A stretch of 64,000 nucleotides of DNA from an uncultured Corynebacterium sp. (lineage in GTDB: Bacteria; Actinomycetota; Actinomycetes; Mycobacteriales; Mycobacteriaceae), in assembly GCF_947253065.1 (NCBI RefSeq), contig NZ_CAMXWS010000003.1, positions 1 to 64,000 of the forward strand, in the 5' to 3' direction. Below are positions 15,616 through 24,416 of this stretch, in pieces (the stretch's first letter is position 1; the number at the start of each line of letters is the position of its first letter). Under the pieces are notes generated by a model. That model did not search any database. It worked only from the letters and a program-made list of their open reading frames with translations, and was not told where the DNA came from. The translations under genes and the position numbers were made by a program.

Positions 15616-17061
15616 TCAGTTTTCGTTCCACGTGCGGGTCGGCGCGAAAACTGCTGCCACCGCGATGCCGATGATGAGCACGCTTGCGGGAAGAAACAGC
15701 GAATGGCTCATCGCGGTAGCGAATGGCGCATGAAGGAATTCAGGCAGCGGGCCAGTTTCGGAGTGTGAGGCATTGCCACTGCCAAGCTGTCGCGTGAGCT
15801 GGGAAGACATCATTGCAGCGACTGCTGCGGAACCGATCACAGCGCCGACTTGGCGCACGGTGTTGTACACACTTGAACCCGCCCCAGCGAGTGACGGATC
15901 GAGATTGCGCGTGGCAATCATCGACAGCGGCCCCCAGATCAGCGAATTGCCCAGGCCATAGAACACGCTGATCAGCAGCATCCAGTTGGGATCCACGTGC
16001 GGGGTGGTGATCAATGCGGAAGCAAAAATGCTTATCGACGTCACCGTCAACCCCACGATCGCAAAGGGTTTTGGATCATGCGTGTTTGTTTGTTTACCGA
16101 TGAATCCTGACAAGGCACCCGAAACAAGCCCAGACGGAAGAATGAGCAATGCGGCATGGGTGGGGCTGAGTTCTTGGACGCGCTGTACGTAGATCATCCA
16201 TGGGATAGCGAAAGTGGAAACCGCGAAGCCCACGGTGGTGATGGCTGCGGAAGCGAGTGCGAAATTCCGGTCAGCGAATAGCGATAGTGGCACGAGTGCA
16301 TCGCGGGTGGTGCGTGCCTGCCACAACACGAAGACTGCGATGAAGACCAGGCCACCAATGATGAGCGCGATGGAGCGAGCGTCCCAATTGAAATTCGCGC
16401 CTTCTTGGATGCCGAAGATCAGGCAGAACATACCGATCGCGGACAACGCGACACCGAGCCAATCGAAGCGGCGGGCATTGAGCTCCAGTTTGGGGACGTA
16501 TTTCCAGGCGAGAATCAGGCCGATGATGCCGAATGGCACGTTGACAATGAAGATCCATTCCCAACCGCCGAGGTCTACGAAGAGACCGCCGAGGAGCGGC
16601 CCGATGATTGTGGCCACACCGGCCACGGCACCCCAAACACCCATTGCGCTGCCGCGTTGGGTGGGGGAGAAGGTGCGGATCATCACCGACATGGTTTGTG
16701 GGGTGAGCATCGCACCACCCAGGCCTTGGAAGGCACGGGCAATGATCAGTACGCCTACTGAGCCAGCTAAACCGCAGGCCAGTGATGAAACGGTGAAAAC
16801 AGCCAAGCCCCAGAGGTAAAGAGTGCGTGGGCCGAAGCGATCGCCCAGACGCCCGGTGATCAGGAGCGGAACTGCATAGGCCAGCAGGTAGGCACTGTTG
16901 ACCCAGATCACGTCGTTGTATGTGGCCTCAAGGCTCGATGCGATCGCGGGGATGGCAACGGCGACGATGGTGGAGTCCACAAGGATCATGAAAAATCCCA
17001 GCATCATCGACCACAGCGCCGCCCACGGCGAGTGCTGCTGTGCTTTCACCGATTGAGCCAT
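15616..17061 (-). CDS. DHA2-type MFS multidrug efflux transporter (14 TM)
   Basis: A 481-residue major facilitator with about 14 hydrophobic segments. DHA2 motifs are present: the motif-A loop GRLGDRFGPRTLYLWG after TM2, the motif-C-like GPLLGGLFVDLGGWEWIF in TM5, and the N-terminal DSTIVAVAIPAI of the EmrB/QacA group. It exports toxic organic compounds by proton antiport. A strong RBS (AGGAGG) lies 6 nt before the ATG. One copy of the CGTCGATAAGC motif falls in it and codes for TSISI with a rare ATA codon. Substrates are unknown and no adjacent regulator is seen. Confidence 0.88.
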   Translation of the reverse strand: MAQSVKAQQHSPWAALWSMMLGFFMILVDSTIVAVAIPAIASSLEATYNDVIWVNSAYLLAYAVPLLITGRLGDRFGPRTLYLWGLAVFTVSSLACGLAGSVGVLIIARAFQGLGGAMLTPQTMSVMIRTFSPTQRGSAMGVWGAVAGVATIIGPLLGGLFVDLGGWEWIFIVNVPFGIIGLILAWKYVPKLELNARRFDWLGVALSAIGMFCLIFGIQEGANFNWDARSIALIIGGLVFIAVFVLWQARTTRDALVPLSLFADRNFALASAAITTVGFAVSTFAIPWMIYVQRVQELSPTHAALLILPSGLVSGALSGFIGKQTNTHDPKPFAIVGLTVTSISIFASALITTPHVDPNWMLLISVFYGLGNSLIWGPLSMIATRNLDPSLAGAGSSVYNTVRQVGAVIGSAAVAAMMSSQLTRQLGSGNASHSETGPLPEFLHAPFATAMSHSLFLPASVLIIGIAVAAVFAPTRTWNEN

Positions 17062-17146
17062 CGTGCCTCCTGTTTTTTAGCCTGACATCGGAAATCTACT
17101 CGCTTAAGTCAATGGGGTCTATCCCGGCAGGGTGGGCAAAGAAAAA

Positions 17147-17178
17147 CAGCCTTCTTCCCTCACTGGGGAAGAAGGCTG
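17147..17178 (-). terminator. Terminator of the 5'-nucleotidase gene
   Basis: A perfect 13-bp stem CAGCCTTCTTCCC / GGGAAGAAGGCTG with a 6-nt loop. Read on the minus strand it is followed by TTTTTC, 13 nt after the gene's stop codon. Confidence 0.9.
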
Positions 17179-17190
17179 GGACAAACCGGA

Positions 17191-19212
17191 TTAGATCTGG
17201 ATACCGAAGTCCTTCAGCGCCGCATTGATCTGATCACGGATCGCTGCGAACTGCGGAAGGAAAGCGACAATGCCGGCGAGTGCGGCGAGCAGACCAACAA
17301 CACCAATGCCGATCAGGGCCGGCTTGGAGCTGGAGTTAGCAGATCCCTTGTTTTCGCCGATCTGCACCGGCATGGTCACGTCGGTGCGCTTGTCGGTGGT
17401 GATGCGCAGAACTGCATCAGCCGGGGCATCTGCTGGCACGGCAAGCTTGACAGTCGCCTTGCCAGCTTCGCCGTAGCCCTTTTCTCCGAAGTTCGGATCG
17501 ATGTCAGATTCAGCGGAGGCGAGTTTATTGCCTTCCGCATCCTCAAGGGTGACGGTGACCTTCTTCGCGGGGTTACCTTCGGTGTAGGTCAGTGAAGAGA
17601 GGTCGATGGTGTTCTCCGCACCAGCCTTGAGTGGCTGTGCGACCTTCACACCGATACCAGCCTGGCCACGGGGCGTGAGGTCCTTGTTGTTCTGGAGGTA
17701 TTGGATGAAGGCGTCGATGTCGATAAGCCCGAGGTTTTCAGGCTTGCCGCCGCGTGTAAGTGCATCAAAGCTGTCGCCACCGCCGAGCAAGAAGGTGGAG
17801 CCAGCAACGATGTAATCCTTTTCCGGATCCAGCGGCTTGCCGTTGATGGTGACGGACAGGATGCGCTCGCCCTGCTTCGCGTCCGGGTTATAGGTGTAGC
17901 TGACGTTATTGGACAGACCCAGGGACAAAACCGGGCGATCCTGGCCAGGCTTCCACTGCTGCTCCAGAGCATCCTTTACGTCCTTGCCTTTGAGGGTGAC
18001 GTAGGCGTTCTCGTTGCCGAATGGCTGAACCTTGAATGCCTGCTCGTAGGAGATCTCGCCCGCGGGGAGATCATCGCGCACGCCGCCCGCGTTCATCACC
18101 CCGATGTCCGGGGTGACGTTGGAGTTGGCGCCAACGCTCCAGCGAGCAGCATCAGCGAGCAGGTTATTCAGAGAGGACTCGACACCGCGGTTGGAGCCGG
18201 CCGTATCGCCTTCGTTTGCACCGCGTGCGAAATTCGTGGTGGTGGAAGCGACTACTTCCTTGCCCTTTTCACCAGCCTCTGCTTTCGCAGCGTCGACGAT
18301 GGTGGCGATTTCCTTATTTGGCGTGGTGCAGCCCAGCACGGTGGCAGTGTCGACAACCTTGGCCTCATCGACGGTGAGCTGCTTGGTTTCGCGGTTGATG
18401 CTCAGGTCAACATTGGCGAAGCCCCGGGAGTAGCTACCAGCCTGTAGAACAACAGGAGTGGAGTTATTTTCGGGTGCGACGTAGACGTGAGTGTGACCCA
18501 GGAATGCCACATCGACGTTCTCGAACTGCTGCGGGGAAATACTGCCGGCGTGGACAAGCGCAACGACAACGTCAGCTTCCTTGTTGTCTTTGAGCTTCTT
18601 CGCCAGTGCATTGGTGGTGGCAACCGGGTCGTTCCAGGTGATGCCTTCGATGCCGTCCGGGCTGACCAGGTTCGGCATATCAGCGGTGACGGTGCCGATG
18701 AATGCGACCTTCACGCCATCGAGCTCTTCGATCGTGTACGGCTCGGTGCCCTTGACTGAATCGGCGTTCGCTGCCAGGTACTTGAAATCGGCGTCTGGGA
18801 TGACGCGGTCGGATAGATCGGCAGCACCCTTGTCGAATTCGTGGTTGCCAACAGCAGAGACTTTCAGGCCCATGGTGTTGAGGACGTCGATGGTGGGTGC
18901 ATCGTCGAGAAGCATGGCCTCGAACGGGCTTGCGCCGATGTTGTCACCGGACGAGGTGAAGATGTGTGCGTCGCCGTAAGGCTCGGCTTCCTTATCGATA
19001 GCGCACTTCAAACGCTCAGCGCCGGGGATCGATTTCTCTGGTGACTTGGAATTTTCCTCATATTTGAAGCGGCCATGGAAATCGGTGATATTGGAGATCG
19101 AGATCTTCGCGGTCTGTTCATCGGCACCTGCGGCTGGGGCGACGACGGGGGAGAGCGAAGCAGCGCTGACAGACAAAGCGGCGATGGTGGCGCACAGCAC
19201 GCGGTTACGCAT
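17191..19212 (-). CDS. Secreted bifunctional metallophosphatase/5'-nucleotidase with C-terminal membrane anchor
   Basis: A 673-residue protein. A Sec signal peptide (residues 1-29, ending VVAPAAGA) is followed by a calcineurin-like metallophosphatase domain (about 35-290; TDFHGRF, SSGDNIGAS, VGNHEFDKG, HAGS, LGHTHVY carry the dinuclear metal ligands). A 5'-nucleotidase C-terminal domain (about 330-520; NAGGVRDDLPAG, GGGDSFD for nucleoside binding) is next. A beta-rich region and one C-terminal transmembrane helix (about 632-655) without LPXTG complete it. It removes phosphate from external nucleotides and anchors the enzyme to the membrane. It is a single gene with its own terminator. A GTCGATAAGC copy (17719) codes for LID. 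Confidence 0.92.
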   Translation of the reverse strand: MRNRVLCATIAALSVSAASLSPVVAPAAGADEQTAKISISNITDFHGRFKYEENSKSPEKSIPGAERLKCAIDKEAEPYGDAHIFTSSGDNIGASPFEAMLLDDAPTIDVLNTMGLKVSAVGNHEFDKGAADLSDRVIPDADFKYLAANADSVKGTEPYTIEELDGVKVAFIGTVTADMPNLVSPDGIEGITWNDPVATTNALAKKLKDNKEADVVVALVHAGSISPQQFENVDVAFLGHTHVYVAPENNSTPVVLQAGSYSRGFANVDLSINRETKQLTVDEAKVVDTATVLGCTTPNKEIATIVDAAKAEAGEKGKEVVASTTTNFARGANEGDTAGSNRGVESSLNNLLADAARWSVGANSNVTPDIGVMNAGGVRDDLPAGEISYEQAFKVQPFGNENAYVTLKGKDVKDALEQQWKPGQDRPVLSLGLSNNVSYTYNPDAKQGERILSVTINGKPLDPEKDYIVAGSTFLLGGGDSFDALTRGGKPENLGLIDIDAFIQYLQNNKDLTPRGQAGIGVKVAQPLKAGAENTIDLSSLTYTEGNPAKKVTVTLEDAEGNKLASAESDIDPNFGEKGYGEAGKATVKLAVPADAPADAVLRITTDKRTDVTMPVQIGENKGSANSSSKPALIGIGVVGLLAALAGIVAFLPQFAAIRDQINAALKDFGIQI

Positions 19213-19426
19213 TGTGGTTCGAACCTTTCCGGGGGGATCAGACAGTTAATCGGGGGGTGAAAACCGGTTGGAAAGGCGCGTATTCAGTGTTCAAGACAGG
19301 AATTCTTAGGGCCACCAACCAGGGCGTATCAAAAGCTAGGCCACCTAGGTTGACCTGCTGTGACAGCAATATGGCTAGCTCGTGACGGGTTGGTGAAATG
19401 ACGGTGACAGTGTCGCAGATAAGCAA

Positions 19427-19452
19427 AAAGCCCAGCGAAAATGCTGGGCTTT
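19427..19452 (-). terminator. Terminator of the cupin gene
   Basis: A 10-bp stem AAAGCCCAGC / GCTGGGCTTT with a 6-nt loop, 21 nt past the stop codon of the minus-strand cupin gene, followed on that strand by TTGC. Confidence 0.85.
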
Positions 19453-19473
19453 GCTGGTCAGGGGGCGTGTGGC

Positions 19474-19908
19474 TTAGACGCCGTCGGTCTCTTGCGGGTC
19501 GCTGTCGGCTTCCGCCTTGGTTTCGTGGTGGGTGCCCGGCTTGTGCTCTGGCGGTGCGTAAATGGAGTACAGCTTCGCCGGAGCATCCGACTCGTTGACG
19601 AAGTTGTGCCACTTGCCGCCCGGGACGAATGCGGCCCAGTCGGCACCGACAACCTGGTCAACCTCAAGGTCAGTCTCGCTAGCGCCGATCATGGCGCGGA
19701 GTTCGCCCTCTTCGAGACGCAGGAACTGGTCGTGGCCGTCGTGGATCTCAGCGCCGATCTCGCCGCCCGGCGGAATGGTCATGACGGTCAGCTGGAGGTA
19801 CTTGCCGGTCCACAAGGTGTCGCGGAAAGCCTCGTTATCGAGCGTTGCCTTCTCAATATCAACGACGTACGGGTTCGGTCCGTGATCGTTACCGATTTGT
19901 GCAGTCAT
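19474..19908 (-). CDS. Cupin-domain protein
   Basis: A 144-residue protein with one RmlC-type cupin. Motif 1 has the metal ligands Glu/His (PPGGEIGAEIHDGHDQFLRL) and motif 2 has His (FVPGGKWHNFVN). The acidic C-terminal tail (KAEADSDPQETDGV) is probably disordered. Small cupins of this type bind a divalent metal and may act as isomerases or oxygenases; the specific activity is not evident. The start is fixed by AGGAGGACAAG directly before ATG 19908. Monocistronic, with its own terminator. Confidence 0.88.
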   Translation of the reverse strand: MTAQIGNDHGPNPYVVDIEKATLDNEAFRDTLWTGKYLQLTVMTIPPGGEIGAEIHDGHDQFLRLEEGELRAMIGASETDLEVDQVVGADWAAFVPGGKWHNFVNESDAPAKLYSIYAPPEHKPGTHHETKAEADSDPQETDGV

Positions 19909-20007
19909 CTTGTCCTCCTTGCCTAGGGATTCAGACACCTTCAATCCTACCCCCATTTCCCAGGAAAAGAGTGGACATTGAACACGGCTTTCGGGGGATC
20001 ACAGGGG

Positions 20008-20013
20008 TACAGT
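20008..20013 (+). promoter_or_regulatory. -10 box 6 nt before the DUF4298 gene (leaderless)
   Basis: TACAGT fits the actinobacterial TANNNT -10 pattern and ends 6 nt before the ATG, so the transcript would start at or next to the start codon. No Shine-Dalgarno sequence is present at a usable distance. Confidence 0.5.
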
Positions 20014-20019
20014 TACGGC

Positions 20020-20406
20020 ATGAGCACTGCGCAGTCTGATTTCTCCGGAGCCGAAGATGTTCCGGAACGAATAGTCGTCAACGACGGGCGACTGGAATAT
20101 TTCGTCCGCGCGAATGACCGTTGGGAAGAGATTCCCGAGCGGCTCATCGAGGACTGGGAAGCGATGGAGAAACTCATCGCCTATTACGAGAGCATTTGGC
20201 GTGACGACGTCCGCGATTTCCCCGAAGCCCAGTTTGGCGTGCTCTCCGAAGACGGCGTATGGAACGAGATGGGGCGTTTCTACCAGTCGATGAAGGAGAT
20301 CGCGGAGACAGCGACCCGGATTGTCCGCGAATATGAGCAGGACAATGACCCGGAAGTCGATCCGGGCACCATCATTGACGACGATGAGGGAACCGAGGAG
20401 CCCTAA
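20020..20406 (+). CDS. DUF4298 domain protein
   Basis: A 128-residue acidic protein. It begins with a short beta-like segment (RLEYFVRANDRWEEIPERL), followed by helices matching DUF4298 (EAMEKLIAYYESIWRDDVRDF, split across the domain). It has a disordered acidic tail (DNDPEVDPG, DDDEGTEEP). No membrane or signal features, so cytoplasmic. Probably leaderless. The family has no assigned function to my knowledge. It converges with the DUF4185 gene at a distance of 17 nt. Confidence 0.7.
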   Translation: MSTAQSDFSGAEDVPERIVVNDGRLEYFVRANDRWEEIPERLIEDWEAMEKLIAYYESIWRDDVRDFPEAQFGVLSEDGVWNEMGRFYQSMKEIAETATRIVREYEQDNDPEVDPGTIIDDDEGTEEP

Positions 20407-20423
20407 GCCTCAAGGCACGCCGG

Positions 20424-21788
20424 CTACTGGTCCACTGGAGTGAGCGTGACATCGGCGGCCTGCTCCATCGCCTGTTCCTCGCCCAGACGCTCCATGGTCT
20501 CATCGGTCACGTCACTGGCATCGACTTCGATGCTGTCCTGGTTACCAGTCGGTGCCGGGGCGCTGCGGAATGTCGCGGTGTCCTTCGGGTTGATGCCGAA
20601 GAAGGTGTCCAAGCCCTTCACGTTGAATTGCGTGGACATGTAGCGAGAGTTGGTCGCGGTATTCCACTGGGAGACAACAAGGTCCATGTTGTCCAGGGTG
20701 GAGCCGGGCACGATGTATCCGCCGTAGAGCTGGGTGAAGTTATTCTCGTTCTGCTTGCCACCCCAGCCTTTATCGCCAGCGACGACGACGCGTGCGGGCT
20801 TGATGGAATTCCAATCGCGGGCGATCGTTTCCGAAATGCGCACCTCGATGGAGCGGGTCTGCTCATTGAACATGGCCAACACCCAGTGGTCCTCGATGCG
20901 GCGCAGCGACATTTCGCCGGCGCGGACATTGGTGGACAGGATCGGGGTGCGGTCGTGGCCCCAGCCGCCGGTCTTTGGGTTGTACTGCTCCCAAGCAGCG
21001 CGGTTAGCCATCTGCTCTTCACGGAAACGGGAGAGGTAAACAGGGCTATCGCGGCGGAAATCAGAGGAGACAACGTAGATATATCCGTCGGGGCCCTTCT
21101 CCCAACTGATCAGGTTGCCCATGCCACTCATGTAGCGGTTGCTGGTGCGACCAACGGAGGTCCAACTGGCGCCGAGGTCAGTGGACTTCCAGATCTGGGT
21201 TTCCTGCACATTGCCGATTCCCTTATTCCACATGCCCTGCATGTAAAGGGTTCCGTCGAGGTTGATCACATCAGACGGAATGAGTGTGAGCATGTCGTTG
21301 TGCTTGTAGTCGATGAGCTGGTCGACGTGCTCATCATCGTTAAGCGGGCGAGTGAATTTGATGCGGCCGTTTTCATCCATCTGCGCCACGAGCCCGACAG
21401 GGCTGAGCCAATCGCCGGTGCCGAAACGATTACCCGTGAATGAATCACCGAAGATGACGGCGAAGTCTTTATTCACCAGTGGCACCATGATGCCCAGATC
21501 CACGACACCAAGCCCGGAGGGCGTTTGGTGGTTGCCCAGCAGGTCACCGATCATTTTCACATCGAGGCCGTCGCTGATTTTGCTCCACGGATTCGTCTGC
21601 GGCGCAGGAGCAGGACCACGCTTCGAAGACAGTGAGCTTCCGGAGCTCAAAGAGCTAAGCGAGCTTGTCGACGACAGTCCCTGTGCCTCAGCTGTCACCG
21701 GTGCCATTGTCGAAACTGTGAGTACCCCAGCGAGAGCGGTAGGAACAATAGCAGTAGCGGGGACAAGAATGCGGCGACTAAAGCGCAT
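20424..21788 (-). CDS. Secreted DUF4185 protein, candidate endo-D-arabinanase (GH183)
   Basis: A 454-residue protein with a signal peptide (MRFSRRILVPATAIVPTALA, cleavage about residue 35) and a Ser-rich linker. A five-bladed beta-propeller-like DUF4185 domain follows (about 75-410; VIFGDSFTGNRFG, MYMQG-type strand LYMQGMWNKGIGN, YVVSSDFRRDSPVYLSRFR). An acidic tail ends it. DUF4185 members of mycobacteria were shown to be endo-D-arabinanases acting on arabinogalactan (family GH183). Corynebacteria have arabinogalactan, so cell-wall arabinan remodelling is the likely role. The activity of this member is inferred. The start is chosen because the open frame upstream of 21788 has no signal-like features. 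Confidence 0.75.
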   Translation of the reverse strand: MRFSRRILVPATAIVPTALAGVLTVSTMAPVTAEAQGLSSTSSLSSLSSGSSLSSKRGPAPAPQTNPWSKISDGLDVKMIGDLLGNHQTPSGLGVVDLGIMVPLVNKDFAVIFGDSFTGNRFGTGDWLSPVGLVAQMDENGRIKFTRPLNDDEHVDQLIDYKHNDMLTLIPSDVINLDGTLYMQGMWNKGIGNVQETQIWKSTDLGASWTSVGRTSNRYMSGMGNLISWEKGPDGYIYVVSSDFRRDSPVYLSRFREEQMANRAAWEQYNPKTGGWGHDRTPILSTNVRAGEMSLRRIEDHWVLAMFNEQTRSIEVRISETIARDWNSIKPARVVVAGDKGWGGKQNENNFTQLYGGYIVPGSTLDNMDLVVSQWNTATNSRYMSTQFNVKGLDTFFGINPKDTATFRSAPAPTGNQDSIEVDASDVTDETMERLGEEQAMEQAADVTLTPVDQ

Positions 21789-21876
21789 AAGAAGGCTCGT
21801 TTCGATTGAGGACGCACAGGGCGCAGAAATAGGTGAAGCGGAAAGGACCGACAGCGGAACTGTAGCAAAAAGTGAG

Positions 21877-22989
21877 CTAGTCGTCTTTGCGGTGACGGCC
21901 GGTGTACTCCTGCGGAGCCACATTGTCCTTGCTGTGCTTCGGGCCGTTCTGATTACGGCGTGCCCTGCGCAGCCGGACTTTTTCTACCTCGGTCAGGTAG
22001 GCCTCGCTGGAAGCTGCTTCACCGTCATTACCGGTATCTGCCGGGGCGAAATCGACCAAAGCCGGGAAGTACTGCGTTGGTGCATCATCCTCGGTTGCAG
22101 TGGCACCGGCATAGACCGGGGCAACGGTCCGCTCACCAGTGCCGGGGTAGACCCAGTCTTCCGGGTCGATGGCAGCAGCCAGATCCACGGTGATGACAAA
22201 GGAGCCGTCGTCGAAGTAGTAGACCTCTGGGTTAGGGATTTCCAATTCGGGGCCGTCTGGCAATGGCAGTGGTGGGAGAGTGCGGACGGGGAATGCACCA
22301 CGGTTGCGGGTGACGTCCACACTGATGGTGCCGTCCACTGCCCATGCGCGTGCCTTGACATCAGATCCTTGCGAAAACAGCGCGGCGATCTTCTCGCGGA
22401 TCGGGCCAGCATGGTTGCTATCCAATGTGCCTAGGACACGACCACCGCACGTGACCACCACGGTGTGGCCATGCAAATGTAATCCCACGAGCCACTGGCC
22501 AGGGGACATCAGCATGGTTTCTGCAGCGGTGAATTCGCCATCGGCGACGTGCACGTATACAGGTGCTTCGCCCGGGCCAGTGCCGGGCAGAAGAAGTGCG
22601 CCGGGCAGGAGATTATTGCGCGGAATGCACATCGTCGCTGGTGCGAGCTGCACGACAACGTTGTGGGTTTCGGCGGAAGAGTTATAGGAAATCAGGGCTT
22701 GGGCGGTGGGGACAAGTCCTGCGTCGTGAAGCGTGTCTACACTGCGGTACGGCGCGCGGTCATGGGCGCTGATGTCTCCGATGATGCCGCCAAAAGCGTC
22801 TGGCCAACGGACACGCCATGTGCCATTGATCGGGTCTGGCTCCAGCTCAACGGTGGTGACCATGGGTGCGTATGCATCGGGCGTGCCAGCGAATTCGAAT
22901 AGCGTGGCAGAGACTAAATTGCCCACGCTGAGCTCGGTGCCGCCACCGAGGGCGGTCGGGGCGAGCGGATAGCGGGGCAGTGGTTCCAT
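21877..22989 (-). CDS. Hypothetical cytoplasmic protein, corynebacterial
   Basis: A 370-residue protein without signal peptide or membrane helices. The first ~260 residues are a beta-rich region (VTTVELEPDPINGTWRVRWP, VYVHVADGEFTAAETMLM), followed by a Pro/Asp-rich linker and a basic tail (VEKVRLRRARRNQNGPKHS, RHRKDD). It contains LMSPGQWLVGLHLHGHTVVV, reminiscent of a fused binding domain, but I cannot assign a family. It lies 88 nt upstream of the DUF4185 gene on the same strand and may be transcribed with it. Confidence 0.65.
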   Translation of the reverse strand: MEPLPRYPLAPTALGGGTELSVGNLVSATLFEFAGTPDAYAPMVTTVELEPDPINGTWRVRWPDAFGGIIGDISAHDRAPYRSVDTLHDAGLVPTAQALISYNSSAETHNVVVQLAPATMCIPRNNLLPGALLLPGTGPGEAPVYVHVADGEFTAAETMLMSPGQWLVGLHLHGHTVVVTCGGRVLGTLDSNHAGPIREKIAALFSQGSDVKARAWAVDGTISVDVTRNRGAFPVRTLPPLPLPDGPELEIPNPEVYYFDDGSFVITVDLAAAIDPEDWVYPGTGERTVAPVYAGATATEDDAPTQYFPALVDFAPADTGNDGEAASSEAYLTEVEKVRLRRARRNQNGPKHSKDNVAPQEYTGRHRKDD

Positions 22990-23062
22990 GGCCCTCGACC
23001 TTAGCGCGATCGAGTGGCAGAACTTGGGCGCGCCACTCGTGGGTGCGTGGAAAGCGGACGCT

Positions 23063-23980
23063 CTAGTCCTTCTTGAGGGGCTTGCTGACGATCTCCACGA
23101 TGCCGAAGACGAGGAAGCCGACGATCAAGCCAACAACGGTGGACCCAGCGGTATCCACCAACCAGCCGAGCATGCCGCCGCCGACAGATTCAGAGGCTTG
23201 GGCAAGCACGTCGTGGGGCCAGTGCCAACCGAAGACTTCGCCCAGACCACGAATGATCAAGTGGCCACCGACCCACAGCATGGCAACAGTGCCGATGATG
23301 CCGATCGCCTTGAGCACGTACGGCATGCCCTTCACAAGAGCACGGCCGACGCCTGGAGCATTATCGCGTTCGATCATGCCCAGGCCGATATCGTCCACCT
23401 TCACCAGCAACGCGACGGCGCCGTACACAGCCGCGGTGATGAATAGTGCCACTGCGACGAGCACCATGAATTCCATCATGAAGGGCTGGTCAGCAACCTC
23501 ATCGAGGGAGATGATCATGATCTCAGCAGAAAGAATCAGGTCGGTCGTCACAGCGCGTTTGACCAGTGTGTCTTCGCTTTCAGGACTGCGGTTCACCGCG
23601 CGGTCCTGTTGCTCCTCCTCGTTGTGGAGGAATTTATCGGCGATCTTTTCCGCACCCTCGAAGCACAGGTAAGTGCCACCGATCATGAGGATCGGCACCA
23701 GCGCCCAGGGCGCGACCGCATTGAGCAAAAGCGCGATCGGAAGGATGATCAGCAGCTTATTGCGCAGCGAGCCTTTGGTGATCTTCCAAATGATCGGCAG
23801 TTCGCGTGCCGGGGTCACTCCCGTGACATACTGCGGGGTCACCGCCGCGTCGTCGATGACAACACCTGCGGCCTTGGTCGAGGTTTTCGCGGTCATTGTG
23901 GCCACATCGTCCATGCTGGAGGCAGCAGTTTTGGCGATGAGGGCAACGTCGTCAAGCAGTGCAAGGAGACCGCCAGCCAT
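23063..23980 (-). CDS. DUF808 (YedI-like) inner membrane protein
   Basis: A 305-residue protein with about seven hydrophobic segments. The DUF808 opening AGGLLALLDDVALIAKTAA and DDVATMTAKTSTKAAGVVIDD match the YedI family. The family's function is unknown. The first helix-like segment resembles a re-entrant region. It stands alone between a hypothetical gene and a divergent DUF2218 gene 79 bp away. Confidence 0.85.
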   Translation of the reverse strand: MAGGLLALLDDVALIAKTAASSMDDVATMTAKTSTKAAGVVIDDAAVTPQYVTGVTPARELPIIWKITKGSLRNKLLIILPIALLLNAVAPWALVPILMIGGTYLCFEGAEKIADKFLHNEEEQQDRAVNRSPESEDTLVKRAVTTDLILSAEIMIISLDEVADQPFMMEFMVLVAVALFITAAVYGAVALLVKVDDIGLGMIERDNAPGVGRALVKGMPYVLKAIGIIGTVAMLWVGGHLIIRGLGEVFGWHWPHDVLAQASESVGGGMLGWLVDTAGSTVVGLIVGFLVFGIVEIVSKPLKKD

Positions 23981-24046
23981 GTGCGGGCCTTTCTGTTGGG
24001 GAAGTGCGTTCGATCAACAAATCTTAATGTGCGGAGCAGCTTTGGG

Positions 24047-24052
24047 TAGGGT
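24047..24052 (+). promoter_or_regulatory. -10 box 7 nt before the DUF2218 gene (leaderless)
   Basis: TAGGGT lies 7 nt before the ATG at 24060, and no ribosome-binding site is present. This fits a leaderless transcript. Confidence 0.5.
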
Positions 24053-24059
24053 GTGATCC

Positions 24060-24416
24060 ATGTCAGAAACCGTGACCTCGACCGCGCGCGTGCGCCTGGG
24101 CAGCCCAGCACGTTACGGCAAGCTGTTGGCTCATCACTTTGAGCAGCTTATCGACGCCACATGGGACCCCGAGACTGCCAAAGGGTCTTTCACTTTTTCC
24201 GCCGAGGACTCGCAGAATGAGTCATGTGATTCGGCGACATGCGATGTGATCGCCACTGAGGGCGTGCTCATGCTGAGCGTTGAAGGTCCAGAGCCCGCCG
24301 TGGAAAACGCGGAACGTCAGATGGCCTCACAGTTGATTCATCTAGCTCAAGATGAAGACGTGGTTGTCGAATTCGCCCGTGGTGATAAGGGCTTGGTGCG
24401 GTTTACCAGCGCTTAA
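24060..24416 (+). CDS. DUF2218 protein
   Basis: A 118-residue soluble protein. The DUF2218 pattern is visible (RYGKLLAHHF...W at 20-36; GVLMLSVEGPEP, here near residue 73). Members occur singly in actinobacteria and proteobacteria, often close to iron-related genes; none is seen here. Its TAA stop overlaps the TAA of the convergent DUF402 gene inside TTAA. The gene carries one CGTCGATAAGC copy (24146), coding for QLIDA. Confidence 0.8.
   Translation: MSETVTSTARVRLGSPARYGKLLAHHFEQLIDATWDPETAKGSFTFSAEDSQNESCDSATCDVIATEGVLMLSVEGPEPAVENAERQMASQLIHLAQDEDVVVEFARGDKGLVRFTSA

Noticed and set aside
18988..18997. CTTATCGATA in the 5'-nucleotidase gene as another motif copy
   Set aside because: Differs at the GAC/GAT position and flanks; only exact 10-mers were counted.
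19238..19612. Minus-strand 124-codon frame after the nucleotidase gene
   Set aside because: It crosses the cupin terminator and part of the cupin gene, with no RBS and Arg/Gln-rich non-coding character.
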